DNA of 64,000 nucleotides from Salinibacterium sp. G-O1 (lineage in GTDB: Bacteria; Actinomycetota; Actinomycetes; Actinomycetales; Microbacteriaceae), in NCBI RefSeq assembly GCF_030063305.1, contig NZ_JASISV010000002.1:1008764-1072763 (forward strand), written 5' to 3'. Positions 53,529 to 64,000 of the stretch are shown piece after piece; position 1 is the stretch's first letter, and each line of letters begins with the position of its first letter. Below the pieces are notes generated by a model, which was not told the DNA's origin, did no database searches, and saw only the letters and a program-made list of their open reading frames with translations. A program made the position numbers and the translations under genes.

Positions 53529-53655
53529 CTGTCCTTCCAGGGCACTATTCAGTCGAAGGGCGGCGGCATATGCACGTCGCAGCATCTGAAAGGCACTGGA
53601 GAGCATCGGAGAAAATCCGTTGCCGCATAGCCATCCTAACGGTGATGATGGGGCT

Positions 53656-54297
53656 ATGGACTCGCTCGATCGCCACACGGATTACGGATCGGTTCCCCTG
53701 GATGAAGACTCGCTCGCGTCAAACCCGCTCGAGCAATTCGCCTCCTGGCTTGGCGCCGCGGAGAAGGCCGAAGTGTACGAGCCGAACGCCATGGTGCTCG
53801 GCACTGTCGACGCCGATTCCCGGCCGTCGAGCCGCACCGTGCTGCTGAAGAGATTCGACAAAGACGCGTTCTACTTCGTCACCAACTACCGCTCCACCAA
53901 GGGCACCCAGCTCAGCGACAACCCCGCGGTGTCGCTGCTGTTCCCGTGGTACTCGCTTCAGCGGCAGGTCATCGTGCTCGGAACGGCAACGCTCGCGACC
54001 GCCGAGATCAGTGACGCACTGTTCGCGTCCCGACCGCGCGAATCCCAAATCGCCTCTATGGCAAGTGATCAGTCTCGACCGGTCGACTCCCGCGCCAGGA
54101 TCGAGCAGCGGGTCGCCGATCTCACGCGCGAGTTCGAGGGCACCGCCGTGATCACGAGACCACCGTGGTGGGGAGCCGTGCGCGTCGTCCCACGGTCGAT
54201 CGAGTTCTGGCAGGGCCGCACATCCCGGATGCACGACAGGCTGCGATACTCGGCGACGCCCGGCGGCGCCTGGACGGTCGAGAGGCTGCAGCCCTAG
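53656..54297 (+). CDS. pdxH: Pyridoxamine 5'-phosphate oxidase
   Basis: A 213-residue FMN enzyme that makes pyridoxal 5'-phosphate. The FMN motif SRTVLLKRFDKDAFYFVTNY is near residue 68, and the substrate-binding FWQGRTSRMHDRLRY motif is intact near the C-terminus, unlike in the paralogue at 8173. The ATG at 53656 gives the usual length. It is divergent from the mrp operon and ends before repeat copy 3. Confidence 0.94.
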   Translation: MDSLDRHTDYGSVPLDEDSLASNPLEQFASWLGAAEKAEVYEPNAMVLGTVDADSRPSSRTVLLKRFDKDAFYFVTNYRSTKGTQLSDNPAVSLLFPWYSLQRQVIVLGTATLATAEISDALFASRPRESQIASMASDQSRPVDSRARIEQRVADLTREFEGTAVITRPPWWGAVRVVPRSIEFWQGRTSRMHDRLRYSATPGGAWTVERLQP

Positions 54298-54338
54298 CCC
54301 GCCTTGCGCCTCTCGCTCGGCCCCACCCCGCACGCCCT

Positions 54339-54428
54339 CTTCCGAAATGACGGAAGTCACGGCATCCACTCCCCGACTTTCCGGGAGCATGGATGTCGCA
54401 ATCAGCGCGATCTCCGTCATTTCGGAAG
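54339..54428. repeat. 90-bp element with 16-bp perfect terminal inverted repeat, copy 3
   Basis: CTTCCGAAATGACGGA at 54339-54354 and its exact inverse at 54413-54428 enclose a 58-base interior. The interior can fold further: CATCCA with TGGATG and CTCCC with GGGAG. It lies between the convergent pdxH and otsB genes. See the copies at 24091 and 36408. Confidence 0.85.
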
Positions 54429-54478
54429 GGTGCGGCACGAGGTGGAGGGCCGCCCGAGTGGAGGGCCGCGCGGGAGCG

Positions 54479-55294
54479 CTACTGCTCGTGGACGTCGCCC
54501 TCGCGGAGATCGGCGAGCAGCGTGAGCGTGCGGGCCACCTGGTCTGGTCCTGCGACCCGGAAGTTGGCGAGGGTCGCGCCCTCGCCGCTCTTGAGTCCGA
54601 GATCGTCCGCGTCGAGCGCGGCGAAGGCATCCTCATCCGTCACATCGTCGCCGGCGTAAAAGACAGCGTCGGCCTCCGTGTATCGCCGAAGATGCTCGAC
54701 AGCTTCACCCTTGGTCGTGGAGCGGACCGAAAACTCGAGAACGTTCTTGCCTTCACGCACCGTCACACCCGAGAGTTCGGCTGCGACCTCTGAGCGCGCG
54801 ACGAGGTGAGCGACCCTGCCGTGGTGCTCGGTGGCCAGGCGGGTGTGCAGCGCGAATCCTGCGGGCTTCTCTTCGAGCCAGACCTGATCCATCGAGTCGG
54901 CGACCTCGCCGAGCACGAGGTTCAGCACGTCGACTCGAGCCAGTTCTGCGGCATCCAGCCTCGAGGGATCATCGTCGGCATCCAGACGGATCTCGATGCC
55001 GTGCGATCCGACCAACAGCGCGGTGTCCGGCAGATCGGCAACCTGCTCGAGACTCTTCATCGCCCGTCCGGACACCAGCGCGACACGAGTGTTCGGCATC
55101 GCCAGAAGCCGGAGCACCGCGGCTCTCGATTCGGGGAGAGCTCGGGCCTTCTCGGGATCATCAACCTCGGGGGCCAGCGTGCCGTCGAAGTCGAGCGCGA
55201 CCAAAAGTCGCTTGGTGCGGGCGAGCTCACGAAGAGCGCCGATGAGGGGCTCGGGCAGCTTCGACCACGGAGGGTCGGTGTCGACGTCAACCAT
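54479..55294 (-). CDS. otsB: Trehalose-6-phosphate phosphatase
   Basis: A 271-residue HAD-family phosphatase that removes phosphate from trehalose 6-phosphate. The nucleophile motif LVALDFDGTLAP is near residue 31, VSGRAMKSL near 74 and the late acidic motif AGDDVTDEDAFAAL near 215. Its ATG shares one base with the otsA stop (TGATG), so both are read together in the second step of trehalose synthesis. Confidence 0.94.
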   Translation of the reverse strand: MVDVDTDPPWSKLPEPLIGALRELARTKRLLVALDFDGTLAPEVDDPEKARALPESRAAVLRLLAMPNTRVALVSGRAMKSLEQVADLPDTALLVGSHGIEIRLDADDDPSRLDAAELARVDVLNLVLGEVADSMDQVWLEEKPAGFALHTRLATEHHGRVAHLVARSEVAAELSGVTVREGKNVLEFSVRSTTKGEAVEHLRRYTEADAVFYAGDDVTDEDAFAALDADDLGLKSGEGATLANFRVAGPDQVARTLTLLADLREGDVHEQ

Positions 55295-56799
55295 CAGTTA
55301 GTCCACCGCCGGTCGACTGTCCATTCAAGCTCGTCGGGCAACTCCATGGCCGTTTCGTCGCCGTTGTGGCTGGCGCGCGCCTGCTCCAGGGTCTTCAGAA
55401 AGTTGCTCGACCACCGGGCGACATCGTTTTCGTTCACGCGTTTCCTGAGTGACCGCATTCGAGCTTGGCGCTCCTTCTTCGGCATCGCGATGGCCTGCAG
55501 CATGGTGTCTTTCAGCCCGTCGATGTCATGCGGGTTGATCAGCAGCGCCTTTTTGAGTTCGTCGGAGGCACCGGTGAATTCACTCAGTATCAGCACGCCG
55601 TCGTCGTCGAATCTGCTGGCGACGTACTCTTTCGCCACGAGATTCATGCCGTCACGTAGCGCCGTGACCAGCAAAACATCCGCCGCCAGATACAGCGCGA
55701 CCATCTCTTCTCGCGGATAGCCGTGGTGGTGGTAGCTGATGGCCGTGTGGCTCATCGTGGCAAAATCCCCATTGATGCGCCCGACAGTGAGCTCGATCTC
55801 GTCTCTGAGTTGCATGTAGGCGGCCACGCGCTCGCGGCTCGGGCTTGCTACCTGCACCAGCGTGACATCCTGCACGTCGATTCTGCCCTCGGCCAGAAGC
55901 TCCCCGAACGCTTTGAGCCGGTGGCCGATGCCCTTGGTGTAGTCGAGCCGGTCGACACCGAGCATGACAGTTCGTGGGTTGCCGAGACCCTCGCGGATCT
56001 CCCTGGCCCGCTCCTGGATCTTCGGGTCACGGGCGAGCTCCTCGAAGCCCTTCGCGTCGATCGAGATCGGGAACGCGCGAGCGATGACGCGACGGGTCTG
56101 CTGGGAATCAGAGGTCACCTCAACGACGGGGTTCTTTGTGACAAACGGGGTGAGCCTGCGGACAGCCCGGAGGAAGTTGCCGGCATCGGCAACCCGCTGA
56201 AACCCGATGACGTCGGCGCCGAGCAGTCCCTCAAGGATCTGGGTGCGCCACGGAAGCTGCGAATAGATGCCGTATGGCGGAAAAGGAATGTGATCGAAGA
56301 ACCCGATGGTGAGGTCGGGCCGAATTTCGCGGAGCATTTTCGGGACGAGCTGGAGCTGGTAGTCCTGCACCCAGACGACGGCCCCCTGCGCGCTCACCGC
56401 GGCCGCGGCGTCCGCGAACCGCTGGTTGACCTTCACATAGCTCTCCCACCATTCACGGTGGTAGGCGGGAGATGAAATGACGTCGTGATACAGCGGCCAC
56501 AACGTGTCGTTGCTGAAGCCCTCGTAAAACTCCTCGATTTCCGAGGCGCTGAGAGCAATGGGCACGATGTGGATGCCGTTGTTCTCGAACGGCTCGATCT
56601 CGAGGTCGGGTTGACCTCCCCATCCGACCCAGGCGCCGTCGGCCTCGCGCATTACGGGCTCGAGAGCGGTGACCAGCCCACCCGGAGACCGCGTCCACGA
56701 GGCGACACCCTCCGAATCGGTCACACGATCGACGGGCAAACGATTGGATACGACGACAAAATCGTATTCCGCGGGGATGAGCTGCATCGAGTCAGACAT
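55294..56799 (-). CDS. otsA: Alpha,alpha-trehalose-phosphate synthase
   Basis: A 501-residue GT20 enzyme that joins UDP- or GDP-glucose and glucose 6-phosphate. Substrate-binding segments are VVSNRLPVDR near residue 15, RSPGGLVTALEP near 37, WVQDYQLQLVP near 142, VDRLDYTKGIGHRL near 277 and LRDGMNLVAKEYVA near 376. The ATG at 56799 begins the family N-terminus; longer readings overlap the divergent corA gene and are spurious. Confidence 0.95.
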   Translation of the reverse strand: MSDSMQLIPAEYDFVVVSNRLPVDRVTDSEGVASWTRSPGGLVTALEPVMREADGAWVGWGGQPDLEIEPFENNGIHIVPIALSASEIEEFYEGFSNDTLWPLYHDVISSPAYHREWWESYVKVNQRFADAAAAVSAQGAVVWVQDYQLQLVPKMLREIRPDLTIGFFDHIPFPPYGIYSQLPWRTQILEGLLGADVIGFQRVADAGNFLRAVRRLTPFVTKNPVVEVTSDSQQTRRVIARAFPISIDAKGFEELARDPKIQERAREIREGLGNPRTVMLGVDRLDYTKGIGHRLKAFGELLAEGRIDVQDVTLVQVASPSRERVAAYMQLRDEIELTVGRINGDFATMSHTAISYHHHGYPREEMVALYLAADVLLVTALRDGMNLVAKEYVASRFDDDGVLILSEFTGASDELKKALLINPHDIDGLKDTMLQAIAMPKKERQARMRSLRKRVNENDVARWSSNFLKTLEQARASHNGDETAMELPDELEWTVDRRWTN

Positions 56800-56856
56800 G
56801 TGCTTCCACGTTACCAGCGCAGCGTCTCCGGCATCGGCGAGGCCTATCATGGCGAA

Positions 56857-57873
56857 ATGCCCATCGTCGACAATGCGATCTATCGCAACGGGGTGCGCGA
56901 CGTGCACCCGGTCACCCTCGACCTCACGTTCGAAGAGCTTCGCGCGCACGGCGGATTTGCCTGGATCGGCATGTACCGGCCGACCGAAGACGAGCTGCGC
57001 GCCCTCGCCGTTGAATTCAACCTGCATCCTCTCGCGGTCGAGGATGCCCTGACCGGCCACCAGCGCCCCAAACTCGAACGCTACGGCGACACACTCTTCG
57101 TTGTGCTTCGGCCCGCCCGCTACCTGGACGGCCCCGAGGAGGTGGAGTTCGGCGAAGTGCACCTCTTCATCGGATCGAACTTTGCTATCACCATCCGGCA
57201 CGCGGAATCGCCGAACCTCGCACGCGTGCGCAAACGACTGGAACAGACTCCTGACCTGCTGAGCCTCGGCCCGCAATCCGTGCTCTACGCCGTGTTCGAC
57301 GAGGTCGTCGACGAATACCAGCCCGTCATCCGCGGCCTCGAGAACGACATCGACGAGATCGAGAATCAGCTCTTCGACCGCGACCCTTCGGTTCTTCGCC
57401 GCATCTATGAGCTGTCCGGCGAGACCATGGCCTTCCAACGAGCCACCCATCCCCTGGTCGACATGTTGCGGTCGCTCGAGGCAGGGTTTGCGAAATACAA
57501 CATCGATATTGAACTGCAGCGCAACCTGCGGGATGTGCTCGACCACACCATCAAGACCGTCGAGCGCGCGGACTCATTTATGGTCGTGCTGCAAAATGCG
57601 CTCACCGTGCAGTCGACCCTCGTGATGCAGCGCCAAAATGACGAGATGCGCCACCTGTCTGAGACCAGCCTTCGTCAGGGCGCCCAGGTGAAGAAGATTT
57701 CAGGATGGGCGGCAATTCTCTTCGTGCCGACCCTCATTGCCTCTATTTATGGCATGAACTTCAGGTATATGCCCGAACTCGAATGGACCTTCGGATATCC
57801 GCTGACACTCGCTGCCATGCTCGCCTCCGGCGTCATACTGTATTTCGTCTTCAAGAGGCGCGACTGGCTCTAG
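56857..57873 (+). CDS. corA: CorA-family magnesium/cobalt transporter
   Basis: A 338-residue metal channel with a cytosolic N-terminal domain, a long helix region and two C-terminal membrane segments. The pore motif GMN is present in SIYGMNFRYMPE near residue 297. Length and motif are normal. It starts 57 bases from the divergent otsA, with no strong ribosome site, and is followed after 49 bases by a small hypothetical gene. Confidence 0.92.
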   Translation: MPIVDNAIYRNGVRDVHPVTLDLTFEELRAHGGFAWIGMYRPTEDELRALAVEFNLHPLAVEDALTGHQRPKLERYGDTLFVVLRPARYLDGPEEVEFGEVHLFIGSNFAITIRHAESPNLARVRKRLEQTPDLLSLGPQSVLYAVFDEVVDEYQPVIRGLENDIDEIENQLFDRDPSVLRRIYELSGETMAFQRATHPLVDMLRSLEAGFAKYNIDIELQRNLRDVLDHTIKTVERADSFMVVLQNALTVQSTLVMQRQNDEMRHLSETSLRQGAQVKKISGWAAILFVPTLIASIYGMNFRYMPELEWTFGYPLTLAAMLASGVILYFVFKRRDWL

Positions 57874-57922
57874 CGGCGTGTCGCATCACGACGCCCCCTG
57901 CGATGTCCCTCACAATGGGGAC

Positions 57923-58303
57923 ATGTCCGAGCGACACACTGCAGCCACCGAGGTCGAACAGCAACTTGTCTTCGACCTGATGCGCGAGCGTTTGATTGAT
58001 ATGTTCGGCCCTGGCGGAAGTTTCCGCATTTCAATGGGCCGTCCCGCTGCCGACGACGCGTTCTTCGTCGCTACCGTCGCCGACACCATCGCTCACGAGG
58101 TCGCGGCCGCGTTCAACCCGGTGCGCACCACCGAGGGTCGCCGGGTCGCAGAGACTACCCCCATGGCCGAACACGAGAAGCTCTGGAAGCACATCGAGGG
58201 CGAACTCGGAATCAAGACCACAGGCCCCGCGACAATCGCGGCCGATGTCGACCGTGAGGTCGCTTACGTGCAGCACCGCACGATCCTGTACCACGCTGCT
58301 TAG
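57923..58303 (+). CDS. Hypothetical protein
   Basis: A 126-residue protein of unknown family, starting at the ATG at 57923 soon after GGGG/GGAC sequence. It is soluble-looking, with MRERLIDMFGPGGSFRISMG near residue 20 and TTPMAEHEKLWKHIEGELGI near 82, and ends in YVQHRTILYHAA. Coding style matches its neighbours. It lies between corA and a glycosyltransferase gene on the same strand; no function can be given. Confidence 0.6.
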   Translation: MSERHTAATEVEQQLVFDLMRERLIDMFGPGGSFRISMGRPAADDAFFVATVADTIAHEVAAAFNPVRTTEGRRVAETTPMAEHEKLWKHIEGELGIKTTGPATIAADVDREVAYVQHRTILYHAA

Positions 58304-58947
58304 CCCCTGCGTGGCGGCGGTACGCCGCTCATTTAGGCTGGGCTGATGCTTACTGTGATCATCCCGTGGCGGGAACAACCGACGCGCATCTCTGCGCTCA
58401 ATGCCGTGCGGGACTGGTATCTGAACGAGATCGTTGATGTCGATTTCGTGCTCGTCGACTCCCACGACGATGTTTTCAACCTCTCGCAGGCACGCAACCT
58501 GGGGGTCGCTTCGATCACGGATCCCCACCGGGTTGTCGTCATCAATGACGCTGACACCATTCCCCAGCGTGATTCCCTGCTGCACGCCGTGGATGCGGCA
58601 GCGAACTCCGGCCTCGTGCACCTGCCGTACACCGAGTACCACTGGCTGGGGGCATCCGGATCAGCACAATTCGCCGCGGGCGCTGCACTGAACGACTGCG
58701 AGTTCGAGCTTGTTCGCGGCGCATGCTCCGGGGTCTATGTCACGACACCGCAAACCTGGGTCAGCCATGGGGCGCAGGATGAACGCTTCAGGGGGTGGGG
58801 CTTCGAGGATGCTGCGTGGTACCTCGCACACTCAACGCTTCTCGGAGAACCCCCTCGCCGATCCGACGGCCGCGTGTTTGCTTTGCACCACGCCGCCCAG
58901 CCCCGCGAGGGCGACCAGTACGACGCGAACGCCGCCCTGATGGAGCG

Positions 58948-60287
<1,340 letters not shown>

Positions 60288-60291
<4 letters not shown>

Positions 60292-62444
60292 GGCGTGGGC
60301 ACAGCCCACTCGCCGAGCACTGCCTGAGCCTGGTTTACGTCGCTGTAAACCTCGGCGAGTGACTGCGCCATGGCCTGAATCGTGAAGCTGTCCTCGACCG
60401 TGGCCCGAGACAGCGCGGCTCGCTCGTCGTCGGTCTCGGTCGAAGCGATCTCGAGCGCATCGACCATCGCCTCCTGCAACCGTTCGAGATCCCAGGTGGG
60501 AACGAGCAGGCCCGTGACGTGTTGCTGCACATAGGTTGCCGGGCCACCGCCCGCCGGAGCCACCACGAAGAGTCCGGATGCCATCGCCTCCAGCAGGGCG
60601 ATGCCGAACTCCTCCTTCAGACTTCCGCACACGTACACGCCTCGGGGGGCTGCCAGCCCCGGAATTCCGAAGCGGGCCGCGGCCACCCACCGCGCCGCGG
60701 TGTCGTTCGGCTGGTGACCGGAGAGCACGAGCCCAGCCTCTGCTCGTTCGGCCGCGGGGACGACGGCATCCATCGCCTCGAGTTGCTGCTGTTCGTCGGC
60801 CGACGGCGACTGAAGGTCACCACCGACCAGCAGCAGGTTCGCGCGGTCGGCCAGCGCACTGCCCGCCCACGCCTCCACGATCGCCGCCATGCCCTTGACC
60901 CGGTGGAACCGTCCGACGCTAACCAGCAGGGGAAGTCCGCGGCGGGATTCCGGCAGGGCCTCGAGCAGGTCGGACAATTGCTGCAGTGGTGCCGTTGCCG
61001 GCAACCCTGCGGCGAGGTCCGCCGCCTCGTCCACTGCGCGGTCGATCACCCGCATGTCGATTCCCTCCGGCACGATCGAGTGCCGTTCCGGATGGGCGGT
61101 GAGGTCGATCCCGACCAGCTCCCGCATGTCTCTCTGCAGGTTCGGACGCGGGAACAGCACGGTGTGGTCGGCGTTGGCCGCCAGTCGCTGAACCAGCCGC
61201 ACCCTGAACCAGAAATGCTCACGCTCATCGACGTCGCCGAAGTTCTGCTGGGTGAGCGTGCCGGACTTGTCCAGCGAATCGATGACGGCGTGGGGATCGG
61301 GGGCGACCGTGAAGACCACGGGAATGTCGAGTTCCCGGGCGACGTCCGCGGCAGCGAGACTTCCCACGTCGGCCATCCTGAGGTGCAGCACGTCAACACC
61401 GCCCGCAGCTCGAAGGAGTCTCCGGATGCCACGGCGAACCGCCACCCGAAGCGGCCACGCACTCGCGGACTGGATCGGCTCGCTCAGGGTCGGCACGCGA
61501 CCGTACACATGCCCGCCGCTGGCCGCCGCGATCTCGGAGACGCTGGCCACCGCGTCCGCGGCGCTGCCCCGCGACAGGGTGATGACGCGCTCGACCCTGG
61601 TCGAGGCATCCGGGGTCGTCATAAGAGCGTCGCCGAGGCGCACCAGCAGGGTCGCAATGCCGCCGTTGTCACCGCTGCCCACCTGCGACAGGTCAGCGTC
61701 GATGTCGGCGTGAAGGAAGAGTTGGGCGACAGTCAACGCGGTCGGTGTCGCCTGAGATGGCGATGCAGAGACGTCGACAAGCGAGAGTCGCGCGACGTCG
61801 GCGAGGTAGCTGTCTGCTGCGGCCTCTCGCTCGAGATAGGTAACGACCCTAGGGTCGGGGCCCCGCTGGCCCAGGGCCGAAACGGCGGCGACGCGCACAA
61901 TCTCGTGCTCGCTCTCGTCCGCGGCAATGCGCAGCAAGGGCGCGATCGTCATGCTGCTTCCAACCAGCCCCAGAGTTTCGACCAGGCGGTAGCGAGCGTC
62001 TTCGTCGCGTACGCCGAGAAGGGCACCCTCGACTCCGACCGCGATGTTTTCCGGGGCCGCGTTTGACCATTGCTCGAGGGTGCGTTGGGCGACCATCCCG
62101 CCGAAGCCCCCTGCAATGACCAGGCCAATCAGTCGGCTCACCGCGCCGACCTGGGGAACCCGGGAACTGAGAGCCCAGGCGGCGTGCTCACGCAGATAGC
62201 CCTCCTTGCTCGACAGCAGTTTCGAGATCGCGCGGTCAGCATCATCGTCGAAGATGCCAGCGAGAGCATGAATGGCCGCGATGGCCACCAGTTGGTTGTC
62301 GTCGGCGATTGCAGACTTCAGAACCCGGATGGTGCGGACGCCACCTTCGCGGCTGGCCTCGAAGGCCAGCTCCTCGGCGAGGCGCATCGCATCCACCAGG
62401 CGGGTGGCCTGCCGAACGGCATCGAGTGCGGTGAGAATACCCAT
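60288..62444 (-). CDS. HEAT-repeat/GT4 glycosyltransferase fusion
   Basis: A 718-residue protein. Residues 1-230 look like HEAT/armadillo-type helical repeats (AIHALAGIFDDDADRAI, AAVSALGQRGPDPRV and others). Residues about 250-718 form a GT4-type glycosyltransferase with VSVGRFHRVKGMAAIVEAW near 512 and the donor-site EFGIALLEAMASGLFVVAPAGGGP near 616. The repeats may bind a partner or sugar-chain complex. It is divergent from the pyruvyl-transferase gene and coupled to the UGT-like gene, so the three likely modify the same cell-wall or lipid glycan. The fusion is not one I recognise. Confidence 0.82.
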
Positions 62445-62539
62445 GGGCCACTCCCCCTCTGGTCGTGTCGGCCTTGTGGGCCTCGTGGAAGATCCTTATC
62501 GATGATAGGCGTGCAACCTGCCAGAAAGGATGGGCTAGC

Positions 62540-63754
62540 GTGAATGGGACCAAGGGAGTATGGGTGCCACAAAGAATTGTCGTCATCGGAGATATCGGTG
62601 TCGTTGACTCAATGATCCACATCGGCGATGAAGCCATGTTTGAGGCCGCAGTCGACGCCATGCGGCAGCGCGGGATCACCGACATCACGGGCATTTCGAG
62701 TGCTCCCTCCGAGAGTTCGGCCCGCTACGGCATCTCTGCCGTGATGACTATCGGGTGGCCGGCGTCGCGGCTCGATCGCGAAGCACGCTTGGCCGCGGTG
62801 ATCGCCGCCGTTAGGAACCCCGAGACCCTGGATGCCGGCGACCCGGCCCATGAGGTCATCTCCGCCATCCGCAATTCCAACGGAATGCTGATCGCCGGCG
62901 GCGGCAATATGTCGACCCTGTGGCCGCACCACATCTTCGAAAGATCCGCTCTCGGTGCCATTGCTGTCGCACTCGGGAAGCCGCTCGTCGTCAGCGGGCA
63001 AACCATCGGGCCCGAGCTGGATGACGCAGACTCCGCTCTCGTTCGCGAGCTGCTCGGCAGCGCCGACCTGGTCGGCGTGCGCGAGCCGAGCTCCTTCGCC
63101 CTGTGCGACAGGCTCGGAGTTGCGGATGTCACGCAGACCATCGACGATGCCAGCTTCCTGGTTGCCGATGACGTTCCCACATCGTCGGACTACTGCCTGG
63201 TGAGCGTCGCAAGCCATGTCGGCGATGCGACGCGCGCTGACGTCGTCAGAGCTCTCGCCACCATGCTCGATGAGATCGCCAGCCACACCGGCCTCGACAT
63301 CGTGTTCTTCGCCCACTTCGGGCCTTTGGATGGGCCATCTCGTGGCGACGCCGTCATGCATGACGCCGCCATCGAGGCGATGACCAGCCCCGCCCGAGTT
63401 GTGGCGCCCGTAGATTCTGTGAGCGGCGCGCGCCTCGCGCGGGGTGCGTCCATGGTCGTCAGCAGCCGTTATCACCCTGTCGTCTTCGCCGTTCCTGCTG
63501 GAGTTCCCACCATCGGCATCCCCGTGGACGACTACACCGGGGTGAAGCTGCGCGGAGCCCTGGGCAACTTCGGACAGGACGGTGTGCTGAGCGTGGAGGA
63601 GCTGCTCGCCGGCAACGGCTCGGCCCTCGTCGCCCGCCTGTGGGCCGATCGCGATGTCATCCGCTCGAACGCGAGCACGCTGGAACCCAGAGCCAGCGTC
63701 GCGTCATCGTCGTGGTGGGATCGCATCGCGACGATATTCGGAGCCAGCCTGTAG
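62540..63754 (+). CDS. Polysaccharide pyruvyl transferase family protein (CsaB-like)
   Basis: A 404-residue protein of the pyruvyl-transferase family, which adds a ketal-linked pyruvate to glycans. It has RIVVIGDIGVVDSMIHIGDEAMFEA near residue 12, LIAGGGNMSTLWP near 118, and VVSSRYHPVVFAVPAGVPTIGI near 312, which contains the family histidine. The GTG at 62540 follows AAGGA at nine bases. It is divergent from the HEAT-GT4 gene and ends before the 5S terminator. Confidence 0.85.
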   Translation: MNGTKGVWVPQRIVVIGDIGVVDSMIHIGDEAMFEAAVDAMRQRGITDITGISSAPSESSARYGISAVMTIGWPASRLDREARLAAVIAAVRNPETLDAGDPAHEVISAIRNSNGMLIAGGGNMSTLWPHHIFERSALGAIAVALGKPLVVSGQTIGPELDDADSALVRELLGSADLVGVREPSSFALCDRLGVADVTQTIDDASFLVADDVPTSSDYCLVSVASHVGDATRADVVRALATMLDEIASHTGLDIVFFAHFGPLDGPSRGDAVMHDAAIEAMTSPARVVAPVDSVSGARLARGASMVVSSRYHPVVFAVPAGVPTIGIPVDDYTGVKLRGALGNFGQDGVLSVEELLAGNGSALVARLWADRDVIRSNASTLEPRASVASSSWWDRIATIFGASL

Positions 63755-63767
63755 CAGCGCCTTGACC

Positions 63768-63795
63768 GCCGCGCGTGGGGATATCCGCGCGCGGC
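63768..63795 (+). terminator. Small GC hairpin after the pyruvyl transferase gene
   Basis: GCCGCGCG at 63768-63775 and CGCGCGGC at 63788-63795 form an 8-bp stem with a 12-base loop, 13 bases after the stop. No T-run follows. It may weakly terminate forward transcription. Confidence 0.35.
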
Positions 63796-63829
63796 ACTGG
63801 CCTGCCGGCGTGGGCACTGCGTTAACGCA

Positions 63830-63874
63830 AGAAAGCCACCCCGAGGCACTTTTCAGTACCTGGGGTGGCTTTCT
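63830..63874. terminator. Two-way terminator between 5S rRNA and the pyruvyl transferase gene
   Basis: AGAAAGCCACCCC at 63830-63842 and its exact inverse GGGGTGGCTTTCT at 63862-63874 form a 13-bp stem with a 19-base loop. T-rich ends occur on both strands. It lies 10 bases beyond the 5S gene and would end the reverse-strand rRNA transcript and stop readthrough from the forward gene. Confidence 0.85.
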
Positions 63875-63884
63875 CACAATTTAA

Positions 63885-64000
63885 GTCCGGCGGTGTCCTA
63901 CTCTCCCACAAGGTCCCCCTTGCAGTACCATCGGCGCAGAGAGTCTTAGCTTCCGGGTTCGGAATGTAACCGGGCGTTTCCCTCTCGCTATGGCCGCCGA
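63885..64000 (-). rRNA. rrf: 5S rRNA (5' end a few bases beyond window)
   Basis: The reverse strand reads GGCGGCCATAGCGAGAGGG, then CCCGGTTACATTCCGAACCC, GCGCCGATGGTACTGC, GTGGGAGAGTAGGACACCGCC, the standard bacterial 5S landmarks in order. About 116 bases are present; only the first few bases are beyond the edge. The rRNA operon (23S and 16S) therefore lies to the right. A strong hairpin terminator follows at 63830-63874. Confidence 0.96.

Noticed and set aside
56800..57546. 249-residue extension of OtsA
   Set aside because: It lies under the divergent corA gene; OtsA has its usual N-terminus from 56799.

Overview
The window is dense, high-GC bacterial DNA with short gaps, many 4-base start/stop overlaps and many GTG starts. 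It holds an otsA/otsB trehalose pair, a complete Mrp antiporter operon, a MoaC-MoaB fusion, a deazaflavin (F420)-type nitroreductase-like protein and a 5S rRNA gene of actinobacterial type. Together these suggest a free-living actinobacterium, most likely Micrococcales/Microbacteriaceae. That placement is inference from gene content and style; no 16S sequence is present. I see no transposases, integrases, tRNAs or CRISPR arrays.

Layout. 1-8.7 kb: the end of a Rieske-oxygenase-type reductase gene (reverse) faces a forward operon of unknown substrate: cytosine-deaminase-like amidohydrolase, three-part NMT1/THI5-type ABC importer, SDR dehydrogenase, FAD-linked oxidase, creatininase-family amidohydrolase and a flavin-binding oxidase-like protein. 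8.7-12.6 kb: an ABC-F ATPase preceded by two strong inverted repeats, then a homocysteine methyltransferase and a MetF-like protein with a Cys-rich N-terminus. 12.6-23.3 kb: a purine/urate salvage island (allantoinase, urate oxidase, guanine deaminase, HIU hydrolase, OHCU decarboxylase, molybdenum-cofactor nucleotidyltransferase, allantoate amidohydrolase, ureidoglycine-glyoxylate aminotransferase, a fused AtzH-amidase and an acetamidase/formamidase). 24.2-32.4 kb: molybdate uptake (modABC plus an HTH-TOBE regulator) and nearly the whole molybdopterin pathway (moeB, moeA, moaCB, moaE, moaD, moaA). 32.4-36.3 kb: a small MsrP/sulfite-oxidase-like molybdoenzyme with its own flavin reductase, and an Atz/Trz-type amidohydrolase. 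36.6-41.7 kb: ilvD-ilvB-ilvN-ilvC. 41.8-47.1 kb: a xylFGH-like sugar ABC system with a ROK regulator and a NagB-like isomerase. 47.2-53.5 kb: mrpACDEFG. 53.6-57.9 kb: pdxH, otsB/otsA and corA. 58.3-63.8 kb: glycan genes (GT2-like, UGT-like, a HEAT-repeat/GT4 fusion and a CsaB-like pyruvyl transferase) ending at a 5S rRNA gene that begins just beyond the right edge.

How the genes fit together. The dominant theme is nitrogen from cyclic amides and purines. Guanine deaminase feeds xanthine; a molybdenum hydroxylase, not in the window, would make urate, and the Mo uptake/cofactor block would supply it. Uox, UraH and UraD make allantoin, AllB and AllC make ureidoglycine, and the PucG-type aminotransferase would give oxalurate plus glycine. 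The neighbouring fused AtzH-amidase resembles the HpxZ and HpxY proteins of the Klebsiella hpx system and is the natural candidate for the oxalurate step.

The most unusual non-coding signal is a repeat of 88-90 bp whose ends form a perfect 16-19 bp inverted repeat and whose middle is largely different in each copy. It occurs three times, each time between convergent gene ends. Other notable sites are a 27-bp perfect palindrome, a 16-bp TetR-like palindrome beside the acetamidase start, an 11-bp inverted repeat between the molybdenum regulator and moeB, and an AT-rich dyad in front of the sugar operon.
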